Source: Anthostomella pinea (Eukaryota > Ascomycota > Sordariomycetes > Xylariales > Xylariaceae). From it: a stretch of 64,000 nt of DNA. The position numbers and the translations under genes were made by a program. Below are positions 1 through 9,889 of this stretch, piece after piece. Positions within the stretch are counted from its first letter, which is position 1. Each line of letters opens with the position of its first letter. The DNA lies in contig CAUWAG010000003.1 in the NCBI GenBank assembly GCA_963556695.1, forward strand, positions 6,014,001-6,078,000. Direction: 5' to 3'. The notes beneath the pieces are model-generated. The model worked only from the letters and a program-made list of their open reading frames with translations, did no database searches and was not told the DNA's origin.

Positions 1-1357
1 GGCGAGCAGGGTATTTTTTGAAGTCGGCAGCATGAGGTCCTTTGCAGTTGACACATTTTGGGATTGGTTTTTCGCACTCTTCCTGGTGTACTGTGTTGGC
101 GCAGTGTGCACATACTTGCTTTTCGCATCGGTAATTTCTACCATGGTATCTGAAGCAGCTTGCACACTGATGAACCTTGGGGGTGTATTGAATATGCCTT
201 GAGGTCATTGAGTGGGCAAAAAGCGTGAATGGTTTCTTTACTGCACTGGGCAGAGAGATTATCCACGTGGTTTCTGGATCAGAATTAATCGTGTTCTTTG
301 AGAGTATGCACCTCAAAGGTCTGTCGCCTGTTTGAGCTTCAACTTCATCAGTAACAGCAGTGTCGGTAATATCGATTGTGAACCCTTCTGCACTGATGAC
401 CTTTCTTAGGCATCCATCGACCTTGTAATGGTGCCAGACTGTGTGGGTCTCAATCTTTTGTGCCTTAAGAATGTCGGCAATTTCTTCTTGGGAAGCCAGA
501 AGCTTAGCCTGAGTTGGCTTGTCCCTTGGGTGTAAGGTAAAACCAGAAGGACAATGTGTCACTTCTCTAAGCTCCTGAGGGTGGAGCTTAAGTCTTCTGT
601 TTAGTGTAGACTTGATTCCATAAGGCTTAAGGTGGCTATTATCCATGCGGACAAAGACCCGGAGATCATCCTGCTTCCTCTTCAATTGGTTGATAGTGAT
701 AAAGGTACTAGGCTGTGTTTTCTTTATGGTAGTGTTAACTGTCCATGGATACTGTCGTTGGCCAGAGGAGACAGCTTGGGCGAAGGTCATGGTAGGCTTC
801 CCTATTTCTATCCCCCCAGAAGTGGCCTTTCTTGTGATCAGATCTCGGGTTTCCAGCCACTCATTCAGACATTTGGAGAAAAAAGCGCTAAACTCCTTGG
901 CATGAGAGTATAGTTCGGTTCCAGCTTTCTCAAGTGTCTTATCGACTGCTACAGCACACTCCTGAAACATTGTCATCCTGGCTTCATAAAGATGCTTGTC
1001 TTTAGCCAGTATTTTGGCAACTTGGTTCTGGCACTCTGAAAAGGAGACTTTGTTCCCTGTATCACCTCTAATGGCTTGGTCTGTAGGGATTTCGCTTGAC
1101 TGAGGTAATTCCATATCAATAGTGCTGCTATTATTGATATTTTGGGATTTTCCTTTCAGAGGGGAAATAGTGGTGAAGTCAGCCTCAGAGACCTGTGACG
1201 GGCTGCTGTTGATGTCGTCGAGCAGTGCCTGGCAGAGCCTGCTTGGGGTTGCCGGGTCATGTGTTCTTTTAGGGACTGGGGATTTGAACACGCCGCCAGT
1301 AGTCGTCCTTGGGACGGCCACTGGCGTGTTTGGGGGCCTGTCATGAAAGGGTGCCAT
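1..1357 (-). CDS. LINE ORF1 protein (gag-like, zinc knuckle), 3' end outside the window
   Basis: Reading leftward from ATG at 1357, the frame stays open for 452 codons to base 1 with no stop. The start is the first in-frame ATG after an in-frame TAA at about 1423. The last 60 or so residues hold Cys/His clusters (CASCFRYHG, CEKQVCAHC, CVNCKGPH) typical of the zinc-knuckle region of ORF1 proteins in Tad/I-type fungal LINEs. In those families ORF1 binds the element RNA in a ribonucleoprotein with the ORF2 reverse transcriptase. The protein is cut by the window edge, so its full length is unknown. The absence of stops contrasts with the RIP-riddled relative at 8.4-9.9 kb. Confidence 0.85.
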   Translation of the reverse strand, partial: MAPFHDRPPNTPVAVPRTTTGGVFKSPVPKRTHDPATPSRLCQALLDDINSSPSQVSEADFTTISPLKGKSQNINNSSTIDMELPQSSEIPTDQAIRGDTGNKVSFSECQNQVAKILAKDKHLYEARMTMFQECAVAVDKTLEKAGTELYSHAKEFSAFFSKCLNEWLETRDLITRKATSGGIEIGKPTMTFAQAVSSGQRQYPWTVNTTIKKTQPSTFITINQLKRKQDDLRVFVRMDNSHLKPYGIKSTLNRRLKLHPQELREVTHCPSGFTLHPRDKPTQAKLLASQEEIADILKAQKIETHTVWHHYKVDGCLRKVISAEGFTIDITDTAVTDEVEAQTGDRPLRCILSKNTINSDPETTWIISLPSAVKKPFTLFAHSMTSRHIQYTPKVHQCASCFRYHGRNYRCEKQVCAHCANTVHQEECEKPIPKCVNCKGPHAADFKKYPAR

Positions 1358-1440
1358 CCAACTTGTGAGAAAAATTTTCTGCGCCTTGGCAAGGATAGTC
1401 AGGTACTGAGACAAATGCCTGTTTTAGTGCAGATGTAGAG

Positions 1441-1480
1441 GTTGCGCCCTAACAGCGGGGCGCCAAGAAAAATAGTTGTT
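1441..1480 (-). other. LINE 5'-leader motif with potential hairpin
   Basis: Read on the minus strand, TTTCTTGGCGCC is followed by a GCGCCC/GGGCGC stem enclosing CTGTTA. The same TTTCTTGGCGCC...CTGTTAG order occurs at 8302-8324 in the second LINE, where the stem is CCCAC/GTGGG. It lies about 90-120 bases before the ORF1 ATG in both elements. Confidence 0.5.
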
Positions 1481-1500
1481 CTCTGTAGGGTGTTCTGCGT

Positions 1501-2988
1501 GTCTGCTTGCGAGGGTGCAGGACAGTTGGATAGTTACAAGTACCTTCACAACTCCCAGTTGCAATTGCTTCCAATGGTCTGTGCGTGCATGGGTGGGAAT
1601 GGAAGTGTATTTCATACTACCATATGTCCCTTCAGCTTCAATGCTCGTGACCCCCTGACGTGGAGGGGAATCTCGCAACACTATGGAGCACGCTCAATAA
1701 CAAAATGATGACAGAACACGAGGAGGTGCTCGTAGATGCAGCTCCAAGAGGGGGTGCCTATTGACAGAGCTCAGTAGCTTCTAGATATGCCTCCATCATC
1801 AGAGAAGGGGTCGACCCTTTGTTCTTGTCGGTAGCCCACCTGAGCAGGATGAAAGCCTGATTGGATTCAAGCACTGCATTACGGTTGGTATATATAAGAC
1901 TCAATGAATTGAGTCATGATTAGTATTGAAATGGTAGATGGCATCGGACATCTAGGAACGCTGCATTTAGAATATCTTCGATACTCTCCCTTTCTTGTTG
2001 AAGATGAACATGATTCATGAGCCTACTAAGCTAGAGAATGGTGTAGGGAGAAAAGACCACTCAGAGGACTTGATAGGGCTACTTGTACCGGAGGCTATTT
2101 AGAAGTGAAGACCTGAGAATTATTTCAAGACCTTGAGTCTTTCAACCAACTCCCCAATCATTACTTCTAAATAGCCTCCGAGATTTTATGAACCCGGGCT
2201 TATAACGTCTCGGAGTCAATCTTTTGTAGCCCTCTTACAAAGGAAATTGATTCTATACAAAGCCTTGATGTGTTTGCCTTGAAACTTCGCTCGGCACGGT
2301 ATTGAAGAGAACTTCACAAGGGGGACACGAGAGAGCTACCTAAGTACTGGAAGCGTTGCGACTACGATTCCTCGTTCACCTTTGTCCCTACTGTTCACTG
2401 ATCTGCTCAGAGCTGTGAAACCAAGCACCAGCTCGAGGGATCTGAGTTGGGGGCTTGTGCAATGATCATGGGGAGGAGGACAAGTACAGATTTGATTAGA
2501 CCAGAAGTCCCCAAAATATATCTCTGGAGCACACGGAGGAGTATGGCTACAGATGTCTGAGGCGACTAACTGTTGGTCACGCGCGTTTGCTGCGGCTGAA
2601 AGCATCAGGCATGTCTTGGGGCACCCACATCAATCAAATGCATGTGCTCTCTTTTGGTGACTGCACTCCAACGTTATACTTCCCTTCACATCTTCGTTCT
2701 GCCATCAAACCTCTAGTCGCGACGATCAACTGAAGGTCAACAGCTTACCAAGCGGATTCCCTGCTCCCCCCTTCAGTCAAGTGCGGCGGCATCGCCATTA
2801 ACGGGCACGAATTCCACGACGCACGATATAACCACTCCTCATTTCTCTGGATCCTGTCGTTGCTGCTATCACCAAAGAGTCCACCGCCACGCAACAAATT
2901 TTCCTTTGGAGCAGTCCCAAACGCGTTAGCTTCGTAGGTGTAGCTAATGGTTCTTCTGTCGTCTCCCAGGCACCATTGGCGGTTGCTT
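1501..2988. other. Intergenic region without a supportable gene
   Basis: Only short overlapping frames with no family resemblance are present. It contains a short palindrome at 1892-1909 (GACTCAAT, GA, ATTGAGTC) and the inverted repeat at 2089-2180. The end nearest the G-patch gene probably holds its promoter. Confidence 0.5.
2089..2180. repeat. 18-bp perfect inverted repeat
   Basis: CGGAGGCTATTTAGAAGT at 2089-2106 recurs as its exact reverse complement at 2163-2180, with a 56-bp spacer. A second imperfect hairpin (TCAATCTTTTGTAG / CTTACAAAGGAAATTGA) follows at about 2217-2254. It could be a small foldback or MITE remnant. No flanking duplication was identified. Confidence 0.6.
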
Positions 2989-3167
2989 AATTATTGCCAA
3001 TCTTTGTCGCCGAAGCAACTTCCTCCTTCCACCAACACCTCCCCCAACACCCGCACCAGGCGACGCTTCCCTTCCCTCCTTCGTCACACAACAAACCAAG
3101 CTGCGTAGGCTCGTTTGTCAACACGACCGAGACATCACTGCCACTGGCGCCTGATTCTTGTTTCAAG

Positions 3168-3562
3168 GTGAGTTTAATCTTCGTTTTCATCCGTCATCCA
3201 TCTCCGGCATCTTCGTGGCAAACGAGTAAGTTACCTGCCACACCGATGCACCTTCCCCATCTTGCCTCCTTTGCGCGTTCGCTTTTGCAGTTGCGACATG
3301 CATATGCAGCCCAGTGCACTGCGGTCGACTCCTTCCCTCGCATCGTGAATTCCCTGTCCACCAATGCACCAATGCACCATGCCGCTGCGACGTTGATGGC
3401 TCCTGCTACTTCTCGCCAGTGCTCCCAACCCACCTTCGTCAGAGAGACTTCCCAAAGCTACCTCTTGCATGCGATGATCGCTCCACCGGCCGAGGGTCAT
3501 ACGCTTAAAGTGGTGGCTACCCTCCCTCGTGAGACGTATCACTAACTTCCCTTGAACTGCAG
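3168..3562 (+). other. Probable 5'-UTR intron of the G-patch gene
   Basis: A good donor (AAG|GTGAGT at 3168) and acceptor (AACTGCAG at 3555-3562) flank 395 bp, with a CACTAAC branch site about 20 bases before the acceptor. It ends 54 bases upstream of the ATG at 3617. The 183-codon frame covering it (2994-3545) looks compositional rather than coding. Confidence 0.45.
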
Positions 3563-3616
3563 GTGCAGGAACCCCACGAGTCACAACTCCGATTAAGGTA
3601 CCACTACCTGCTCAAG

Positions 3617-5389
3617 ATGGACGACGAGTCTTTCCACCTCAAGATGCTTAACAGCATTCTGGCTGAGGCCAACATCTCGGATGACGACAAAGAGTTCATC
3701 GGCAACTTCATTGCCGACAAGGTCAACGAGCAGGACGCAACTACTATCGCTTATAGATCACTGTGCTCTGTAAGAAACCTTCCAATTAATCAATCCGACA
3801 GTGGCACGGACGCGGTTCATTACGGCATCCACTAACCTACCCAGATCTCGGCCTTCTTAGACTCCCAGGGGTTCTTAACCGGTATCCAACGAGCCGTTCT
3901 GGTCAAGCTCGTCGAGGATCTTTGGTCCCGAATCGATCGTGCCGGCCCGGTTCTTGCGATCGAAGACGCGCCTGCTCCAGTTGGAAACGACGAGACAGGA
4001 AACAAAGAAGACGGAATGTCTACATCAAAGGCTTGTGATGAGCAGGAAGCTCAGGATCTTCAGGAATTCCTGGACTTTCAGGGAGCTCAGGAAGCCAAGG
4101 ACGCCCAGGCCGCTCAGGACGCTCGAGGCACTCAAGACGCTCAGGCAGTCGCTTCTTCTGCCACTACTCCTCGCAACGATGGTGGTGCGGATATCCTGGC
4201 TCAGGGCATTAATGACGTCTCTCTCAACGACAATGCTCCGACGCCCGGGTTTGTGAAAGAGAAGGAGGCATACCAGCCGAAGCCGGTTAACTTCCATGCT
4301 CACACGGTAGATGCTGGTAAGGGTACGTCACCCACCAAGTCCGTATTCCGTCTTGGCCAAGAGCTGAAGCAGGCCTACCCTTTTGCTCATCGGCTCATGA
4401 AGGAGCAAGGTTGGACACCTGGCCGAGGCCTTGGACCTGACGGTACCGGCATTCAGAAGCCGATAGATGCTCATTCCCTTGCAGGCATTGACAAGACCAT
4501 AGTTGCCGCCGACGGTGTCGGACACTCTGGCCGCAAGGCTGCCGAAGACCACAATGCTGTCGCGAGAGACGACGAGCAGCGTCTGGATTACCACCTAAGC
4601 CACCTACGCGATTACATGTTCCCTACTGTTGAATCGCCGCCCCGACGCGTATCCGCACCCGCTCGATCAGCTGCTCCTACCGCTCCGGTAAAGGGCTCTG
4701 AGATGACCATGCAGAGTGCTCAAAGCCACCAGACTGGCCAGGCACAAGGAGGAACGGGTCCTACGGCTTGGTCACAGTATACCAAAGACCCCAGAGCGGG
4801 TGATGCGAGTGCCAAGCCGGGGTACGCCCCCAAGGGCGGACCTGTTGGCGACAATGTGGTGACTGGGGGTCCCGTGTTCACGGAAAAGTCCCGGGACACA
4901 TCAGTGCCAGTCCAATCCCCTGGTCCAAAGTATCCAACTGGTCGAGGAGTACGTCTGTCACCTCACCGTTCGGCGGAGTCAAGCCAGGCCGTCAATGGTC
5001 GCGGTGGAACTGTGGTAAACAAGAAGGCAGGTGGTCGAAAGGGCAAGATGAAGCAGCCCGAACGCGGAACCCAGCAGCATGGCTACAGCTACACGATTAA
5101 CGAAGCTGCCGACTCTCGCTACTCAAGCCGCGTATTTAGGGGCTATAACGTACCCAACCGCAAACTCAACGATTTTGGTGATGAGATTCCCGGTACTGAG
5201 TACTGGGATGAACCTCAGGAACAGCCTGTGTGGGCCACCTATTCCAATGAGACGAATCCCCTTCGCACTGAGACTGAGACGGAGCACCATCGCACTGAAA
5301 CAGAGGCCCTTCCCACGGAGACGGGACCCCTTCCCACGGAGACAAAGCCCGATACCACTGGACACTTGCGTTGGGACCGCGGTTGGTAG
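3617..5389 (+). CDS. G-patch domain protein
   Basis: There are two exons: 3617-3769 and 3845-5389. The 75-bp intron has donor GTAAGA, branch CTAAC and acceptor CCCAG, in phase 0. The product is about 565 residues. A G-patch lies near residues 228-262 (HRLMKEQGWTPGRGLG, then DGTGIQKPI), with the glycine spacing of this RNA-associated domain. G-patch proteins often bind RNA or activate DEAH helicases in splicing or ribosome biogenesis; which partner applies here cannot be told from sequence. The N-terminal ~90 residues are helical in character. Residues ~105-150 are rich in Ala/Gln/Asp. The C terminus has a short Thr/Glu-rich repeat (ETETE, LPTET). The start is the first ATG of the exon, preceded by a likely 5'-UTR intron. 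The gene converges on the hypothetical gene ending at 5832. Confidence 0.85.
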
Positions 5390-5831
5390 TCCCGAGTGCA
5401 TCTACGGAAGCCGCAAAGACTGGAGGAAGTTGTGGCTCAGGTTTGAGGCCTGGATTCCATTTGCGAACCCGACAATGGCATAAGTCCTCCAAGGTTTTCT
5501 CGTTGGTCTTTCCCATTACAAATTCAGAAGGTGAGCTTCCTCGACAAGGAGCCAAAAATTGAATCACTGACTGACGAGTTACAGAACCGACTCATCAACA
5601 TTGTGGATGCTTTGGCAGGAGTTGGCAATAGTCTGCATTTGGATTGGAGGCTTGACATAGGGAGTGGGTTTCACCCGCTCAGAAATGACTGTCACCTGCT
5701 GGAAAATGACTACTGGTGGTCAAAGTGGGAAATTGCTACTTTGCACTTGGAAACCCCTCATAGTGGCCGTCGGTCTTCTCTTGGAGCATTTCTTCCCTCT
5801 GGGTAGCCACAAGGAGTTGACTGGTTACATT
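5390..5831. other. Convergent intergenic region
   Basis: This lies between two converging genes. A 91-codon frame at 5531-5806 has no supporting features. I expect only 3' UTRs here. Confidence 0.5.
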
Positions 5832-6702
5832 TCACCCTGAAAATTCGAAAAGTTCATGATTGGCATCACGACACCCCAGAAAAATCCACGAGATGAGAGA
5901 GGATTCAGTCGTCCGGGTGGTAGATCGGATCTGTAGTATAGAGATTGGCTGGTGGGTGAATTGACTCCTATGTGCCACAACCACCTTGACTGTGATGATG
6001 ACAATGATGATGATTATGCGCTCACGCGTCGAAGCTATCTTGACCATTTGGCGAAGAAGCATCACTCTAGATATGCAGTATTGCCGGCCACTCCCATAAC
6101 CATCTGGAGACCGGTTGTGTAAGATATAAGTTACAGGTAAGGGAGAGCAGGGTAGAGCCATGTCAGCCTCCGCATACTCGGCCAGCGATAAGTCGGTGTG
6201 AGGTTGTGGCTGCATGCTGCTCTTGTGTAATATCTGTGTGATACGGCTGCCTGCGCGGGAGAGGCTTCCTTCACCACTGCTTGTCGGCCCCTTTCTCAAC
6301 CCCCATCGGGTCACTTTCTGGCTTCGTGATGTTGGTACGGCCTGACCCCCGTGAGATGTTTCGTGGTGATGGTCGTGCTCTTCTGATTGCTGAATCGTTG
6401 GCGTGTTGGTCTCCGTATCTGAACGTGGCTGCTGATGTTGTTGTATGTTGTCTGTTGAGGAAAGTGTGGCTTGACTTGACTCTTGTGACTGTGATGCTTC
6501 CGATTGGATTGAATGAATGTGACGGCAGCATACCTGATGCTGGTGGCTCTGGAAGAAAAACATGATGAGGGCATTCAGATGTCTCTGGACACATTTCTGA
6601 ACAGAATATCAGAACGAAAGGAGTGTGCATCAACCAACCACCGGTCCAGGGGAAATGACCAGAGGGACGTGGCACAGTGGAGGGTGGTATGTCTATGTTC
6701 AT
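5832..6702 (-). CDS. Hypothetical protein, Gln/His/Ser-rich
   Basis: The proposed exons are 6702-6534 and 6451-5832 (minus strand). They are separated by an 82-bp intron with donor GTATGC and acceptor CAACAG, phase 1, giving about 262 residues. The first exon starts at ATG 6702. The second begins with a Gln/His-rich stretch, then a basic stretch (SRSQKVTRWGLRKG), and later an isoleucine/valine run from an ATGATG-type repeat in the DNA. No domain is recognised. The near-perfect splice junction joining two open frames in phase is the main evidence. The distal part, after about residue 185, may be intronic or untranslated. Confidence 0.35.
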
Positions 6703-6980
6703 GGCCTACTGTCTGCTAGATCGTCTATTTGTATGTGAAGATGGGTAGCACGTGCCCGGAACTGGGACGCCTGGCCATGCATAACCGTCTATCGCTATCA
6801 ATCTTCTCCCTCGACCGCAACGCCAGTGTTATAAAAATAGAAAAAAGCAGAAGCCCGCAAACCCAGAACACCCAGATGCTCTATGTAACATAAGAAATGC
6901 AAAATCCTTCGAACAATACAGAAAACGAGCGCAAACTTCCCACGGCGACCTGCTTCCCGATCTAATTAACGAACGGATTT

Positions 6981-7667
6981 TTAGTTTCCTGTCTCCTTGG
7001 AAGTTGGCACGAGTTCGCCATTTGCCCAGATCTCGTTCGTTGGCGAAGCACAGATTGAGTTCAATGGCCACTCCAATCTAGCCCAGTCGTGTCTCACAAT
7101 CTGCGGCGCGAACCCAACGAGCTCCTTGACCTCCTCGATAAGCACGTCGTAGGCCTCCTTCACGACGTCTTTCATGGGCCTGTCCTTCTTGGGGAAAGGC
7201 CCCATGTTGCCCTCGGCCCACTGACTGAGGTCCACCATGTTGATGACGGCCTGCACTTCATCGCCGTGACCCCCATCCACCTTGTGCCAGAGCTTCTTTA
7301 GCTCGTCGAGCTGCTTGCGCCAGCCAATTTCGACCCAGTCTTCCCCGTCGGTTCTCCTGTCCAAGGCCCATTTGCCAAAGTCCGGGACGATATGTGCGAC
7401 GACCTTCTTGTATTCAATTTTCCCGTGCTTGGAACTTATGATCGTCATGGCCACGCCGGCGCATGTAGCAAGGCCCGCCGTCCACGCCTCCTCCTGCCCC
7501 TCCCCGATCTTCACCTCGCCCATTAACACTTCGCCCTGCTTGGACGGGGCCGGCTCTCTGGATGGATCGTAACCCCGCTTCCATATGTCTGAGCTCGGTG
7601 ATGAAGGAGTGATGACGTCGCCCGGGTGGCTTTCGGGGGAGTAGACAGCCCTGGCTGCGCAGGCCAC
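6981..7667 (-). CDS. Hypothetical protein, 5' end uncertain
   Basis: An open frame of about 228 codons ends at TGA 6981-6983. Codons are GC-rich in third position, as in the solid genes nearby. The core runs from GEGQEEAWTAGLATCAGVAM to AHIVPDFGKW, followed by a helical Asp/Lys/Glu-rich half. The frame has no ATG at its 5' end (it opens with GTG 7667). A hydrophobic stretch just upstream (TFSLLPVACAARA) and a possible acceptor CGCAG suggest that a short first exon, perhaps with a signal peptide, was missed. The nearest in-frame ATG lies inside the core (at LMGEVKIG), so initiation there would lose ~48 residues. I do not recognise the family. Confidence 0.5.
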   Translation of the reverse strand: MACAARAVYSPESHPGDVITPSSPSSDIWKRGYDPSREPAPSKQGEVLMGEVKIGEGQEEAWTAGLATCAGVAMTIISSKHGKIEYKKVVAHIVPDFGKWALDRRTDGEDWVEIGWRKQLDELKKLWHKVDGGHGDEVQAVINMVDLSQWAEGNMGPFPKKDRPMKDVVKEAYDVLIEEVKELVGFAPQIVRHDWARLEWPLNSICASPTNEIWANGELVPTSKETGN

Positions 7668-7689
7668 CGGGAGGAGGGAGAAAGTACAT

Positions 7690-8267
7690 GTTTCAATAAC
7701 ATGATGGCACCGTTGCCGCCGCCCGTACCAGTTATCGAGCGAGTGTATTGTGCAATTTGTTCCTCCTTGGAGTGGAAGGTCGTTCAGATTATAGGACAGT
7801 GGGGCTGGTGCGACTGATTACAGGAATTCAGTCATACCTCGGATCGAGAAGACGCCAACGAGAGCGCAGGCTAAGTATATTTATGTATCACCCCTTGTCG
7901 CCACACTGGCTTGGCTACTGCTGTAGCTCAAGGAAAAAGGATGTATTGGTCTACGTGTGATCTGGCCAGATGAACACAGCGAGAGGTTCCCATGGTCCAC
8001 ATGGGAACTTCTCGTTAAGATCCATACCCATGCAGATAATTATAGATCGGAACTTTGCGTAAGAAGCACAGTACGGACTTCCCGTCATGCGGAACCGCTA
8101 ATCATTGCCGTCCTGGACCCCTGAACTGAGCGCCGCCTGCGCCGTAAGTCAAGGCATATACGGCATCCTGGTCTGATCCCCTGATGTGAAGTTCGGCGCG
8201 AATGATTAGAGGCGAACTTTTGAGGCCACCTCTTCACCTGTTGTGGATGCCAGTTGCCACCGAAAAC
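7690..8267. other. Intergenic region before the nested element cluster
   Basis: No gene is supportable here. It holds the likely promoter of the minus-strand gene at 6981-7667 and ends at the target-site duplication of the LINE. Confidence 0.5.
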
Positions 8268-8269
8268 AC

Positions 8270-8282
8270 ATTGTGGTGACTG
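8270..8282 (+). repeat. Target-site duplication, left copy
   Basis: ATTGTGGTGACTG here matches ATCGTGGTGACTG at 17249-17261 (12 of 13). The two copies directly flank the 5' leader and the (TAAAC)n tail of the LINE. The single difference is C versus T. The preceding ACA may extend the duplication but overlaps the tail repeat. Confidence 0.75.
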
Positions 8283-8301
8283 CACCTTCTTTTTAAAATT
8301 A

Positions 8302-8335
8302 TTTTTCTTGGCGCCCACTGTTAGTGGGTAGCCTA
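8302..8335 (+). other. LINE 5'-leader motif with hairpin CCCAC/GTGGG
   Basis: TTTTTCTTGGCGCCC is followed by a small perfect hairpin, CCCAC-TGTTA-GTGGG. The flanking text matches the leader of the LINE at 1441-1480. It may be an internal promoter element or RNA structure of this LINE group. Confidence 0.5.
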
Positions 8336-8410
8336 CTCCAGCCAGCCACTACGCTAACAGACGCCTCCGACTGACCAAAACACCAAACCCCGGATCTCAC
8401 GATCCTCGCT

Positions 8411-9889
8411 ATGGCTTCCTAGCCATCAGCTGCCGCTGTCCCTGCGACCCCTCCCTTGAGGGACAGCGCAGCGCAGCGGCACCCTCCGCCCCTCAGCTCA
8501 GCCGGATGTCTGAGATCGCTCCATACACAGAGAAATTTAACATGATGGGCCCCAATTCTAACAGTGCTTTTGAGAAGGGATAATAAGGACAAGAATAACA
8601 CTGTTTTTAGAATAGCCTCTACCCCTATCAACCTCTTCATAAAGCCTGATAGTCTCAGTGCCTCTATACACGCTATCCAGGCCCAAAACTCGGCCTTACA
8701 AGCCCTGCATTAAGCAGTAAAGGAACGACGCCGCAAGGAGAAAATTCAAACGGATATCCTGGAATTCATCGCCAGATCCCTCGACACAGCCATCGCGACC
8801 GTGGCAAAGGACCCAGAACAGCTGGCCTACGCCTAACAGATAGCCGCCAGCTTTTCTCAGTTTCTCTGCACAAGCGTTTCCACTAATAATGAAGGACAAG
8901 AGCCAGCAGTAACAGAACTCCTGCCCAATAAAAGAGGTGCCCGAGCGCACCCCATCACAGACCCAACAAAAACCACAAACAACCCTGTACGACCCACGTA
9001 TGCAAGGGTTACTAGGAATGGCATCCAGCCCCAGACAGCTAGAAACGGCCCTAAGGAACACGCCGAGACCCGACCGCTGACGCAGAAAGAAGACCTCCGC
9101 ATCTTCATAAGGCTGGTAGAAGATCAATATGGCTGGTCAAGAACTATCAGCACATACACTCTTAAGAAAATTATCACCAAGGAGCTGAACCTCATGGCTT
9201 CTAATGTGGCAGACCCTACCAGCTTGTCTCTTCAACCAAGGGATAAAACTGCATAAAGGAAGATCTTAAAACAAAAAGTAAAACTGGCTCAGCTTATAAA
9301 AGCCTCTGCAATAGAACTACCCGTCAAGTGGCAAACTTATGCCCTTCTGAACTGCCCAACTATACTTATTAATATGTAACTTGAAGGCATAGAAATCACA
9401 ACCGAAATGACCTTAGATGAATGCGAATTCCAGACCGGCCTCCGCCCGCTAAACGCATGTATATAAAAAAACGGCCTCAACAAGTCCGGCCTAATTACAT
9501 AGCTAGTATTATTGACCAAAAAAATAGGAACCTTTAGAGTCTTTGGCCTTCATTTCAGGTCTCGATTTATCAAAAAGAAGAACCCTCCTTTGCAACATAA
9601 CCCAGGATGCCAAGGTTGGCACCCTGCACGGCAGTGTGCCCGCCCGAGCCGCTGTGAGAGATATGGGAAACCGGAAGACGAAAGGCATATATCTTCATGC
9701 ACGCTCCCCCCTCAATGTGCTAACTGCATGGGGCCCAAAATTTCAACACACACAAACTGCCCAGCCAGACCCAAGAGAATAGGAGGCCAGTTGATCCACC
9801 CCTCAAACCAGGAAAGGAAGAAGCTTAGGAAGTCATGTCTAAAACTATACAACGAGATAAATACCATAAAGAACCTATCAGCTCCTTAA
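8411..9889 (+). pseudogene. LINE ORF1 relic (zinc-knuckle gag-like)
   Basis: One reading frame from ATG 8411 to TAA 9889 can be followed throughout (about 493 codons). It is broken by eight in-frame stops and no obvious indels. The first stop is codon 4 (TAG). Near the end, CQGWHPARQC, CERYGKPEDERHISSC and CANCMGPKISTHTNC form the Cys/His knuckles. A WQTYALLNCP-type block upstream is typical of fungal LINE ORF1. Loss of function is by nonsense transitions rather than frameshifts, which fits RIP. Confidence 0.8.

Larger units (their letters stand above)
1..1500 (-). mobile_element. 5' part of a Tad-like LINE retrotransposon, cut by the window edge
   Basis: The minus strand carries a LINE leader followed by ORF1. 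The leader at about 1440-1480 shares a motif with the leader of the LINE at 8.28 kb: TATTTTTCTTGGCGCC followed a few bases later by CTGTTAG. ORF2 would lie to the left of the window. The true 5' end was not found; 1500 is a nominal limit. ORF1 is free of stops, so this copy looks young or spared from RIP. Confidence 0.75.

Noticed and set aside
2994..3545. 183-codon plus-strand frame upstream of the G-patch gene
   Set aside because: No ATG in good context (the frame starts at a non-ATG codon) and biased Ser/Pro/His composition. It overlaps a well-formed 5'-UTR intron.
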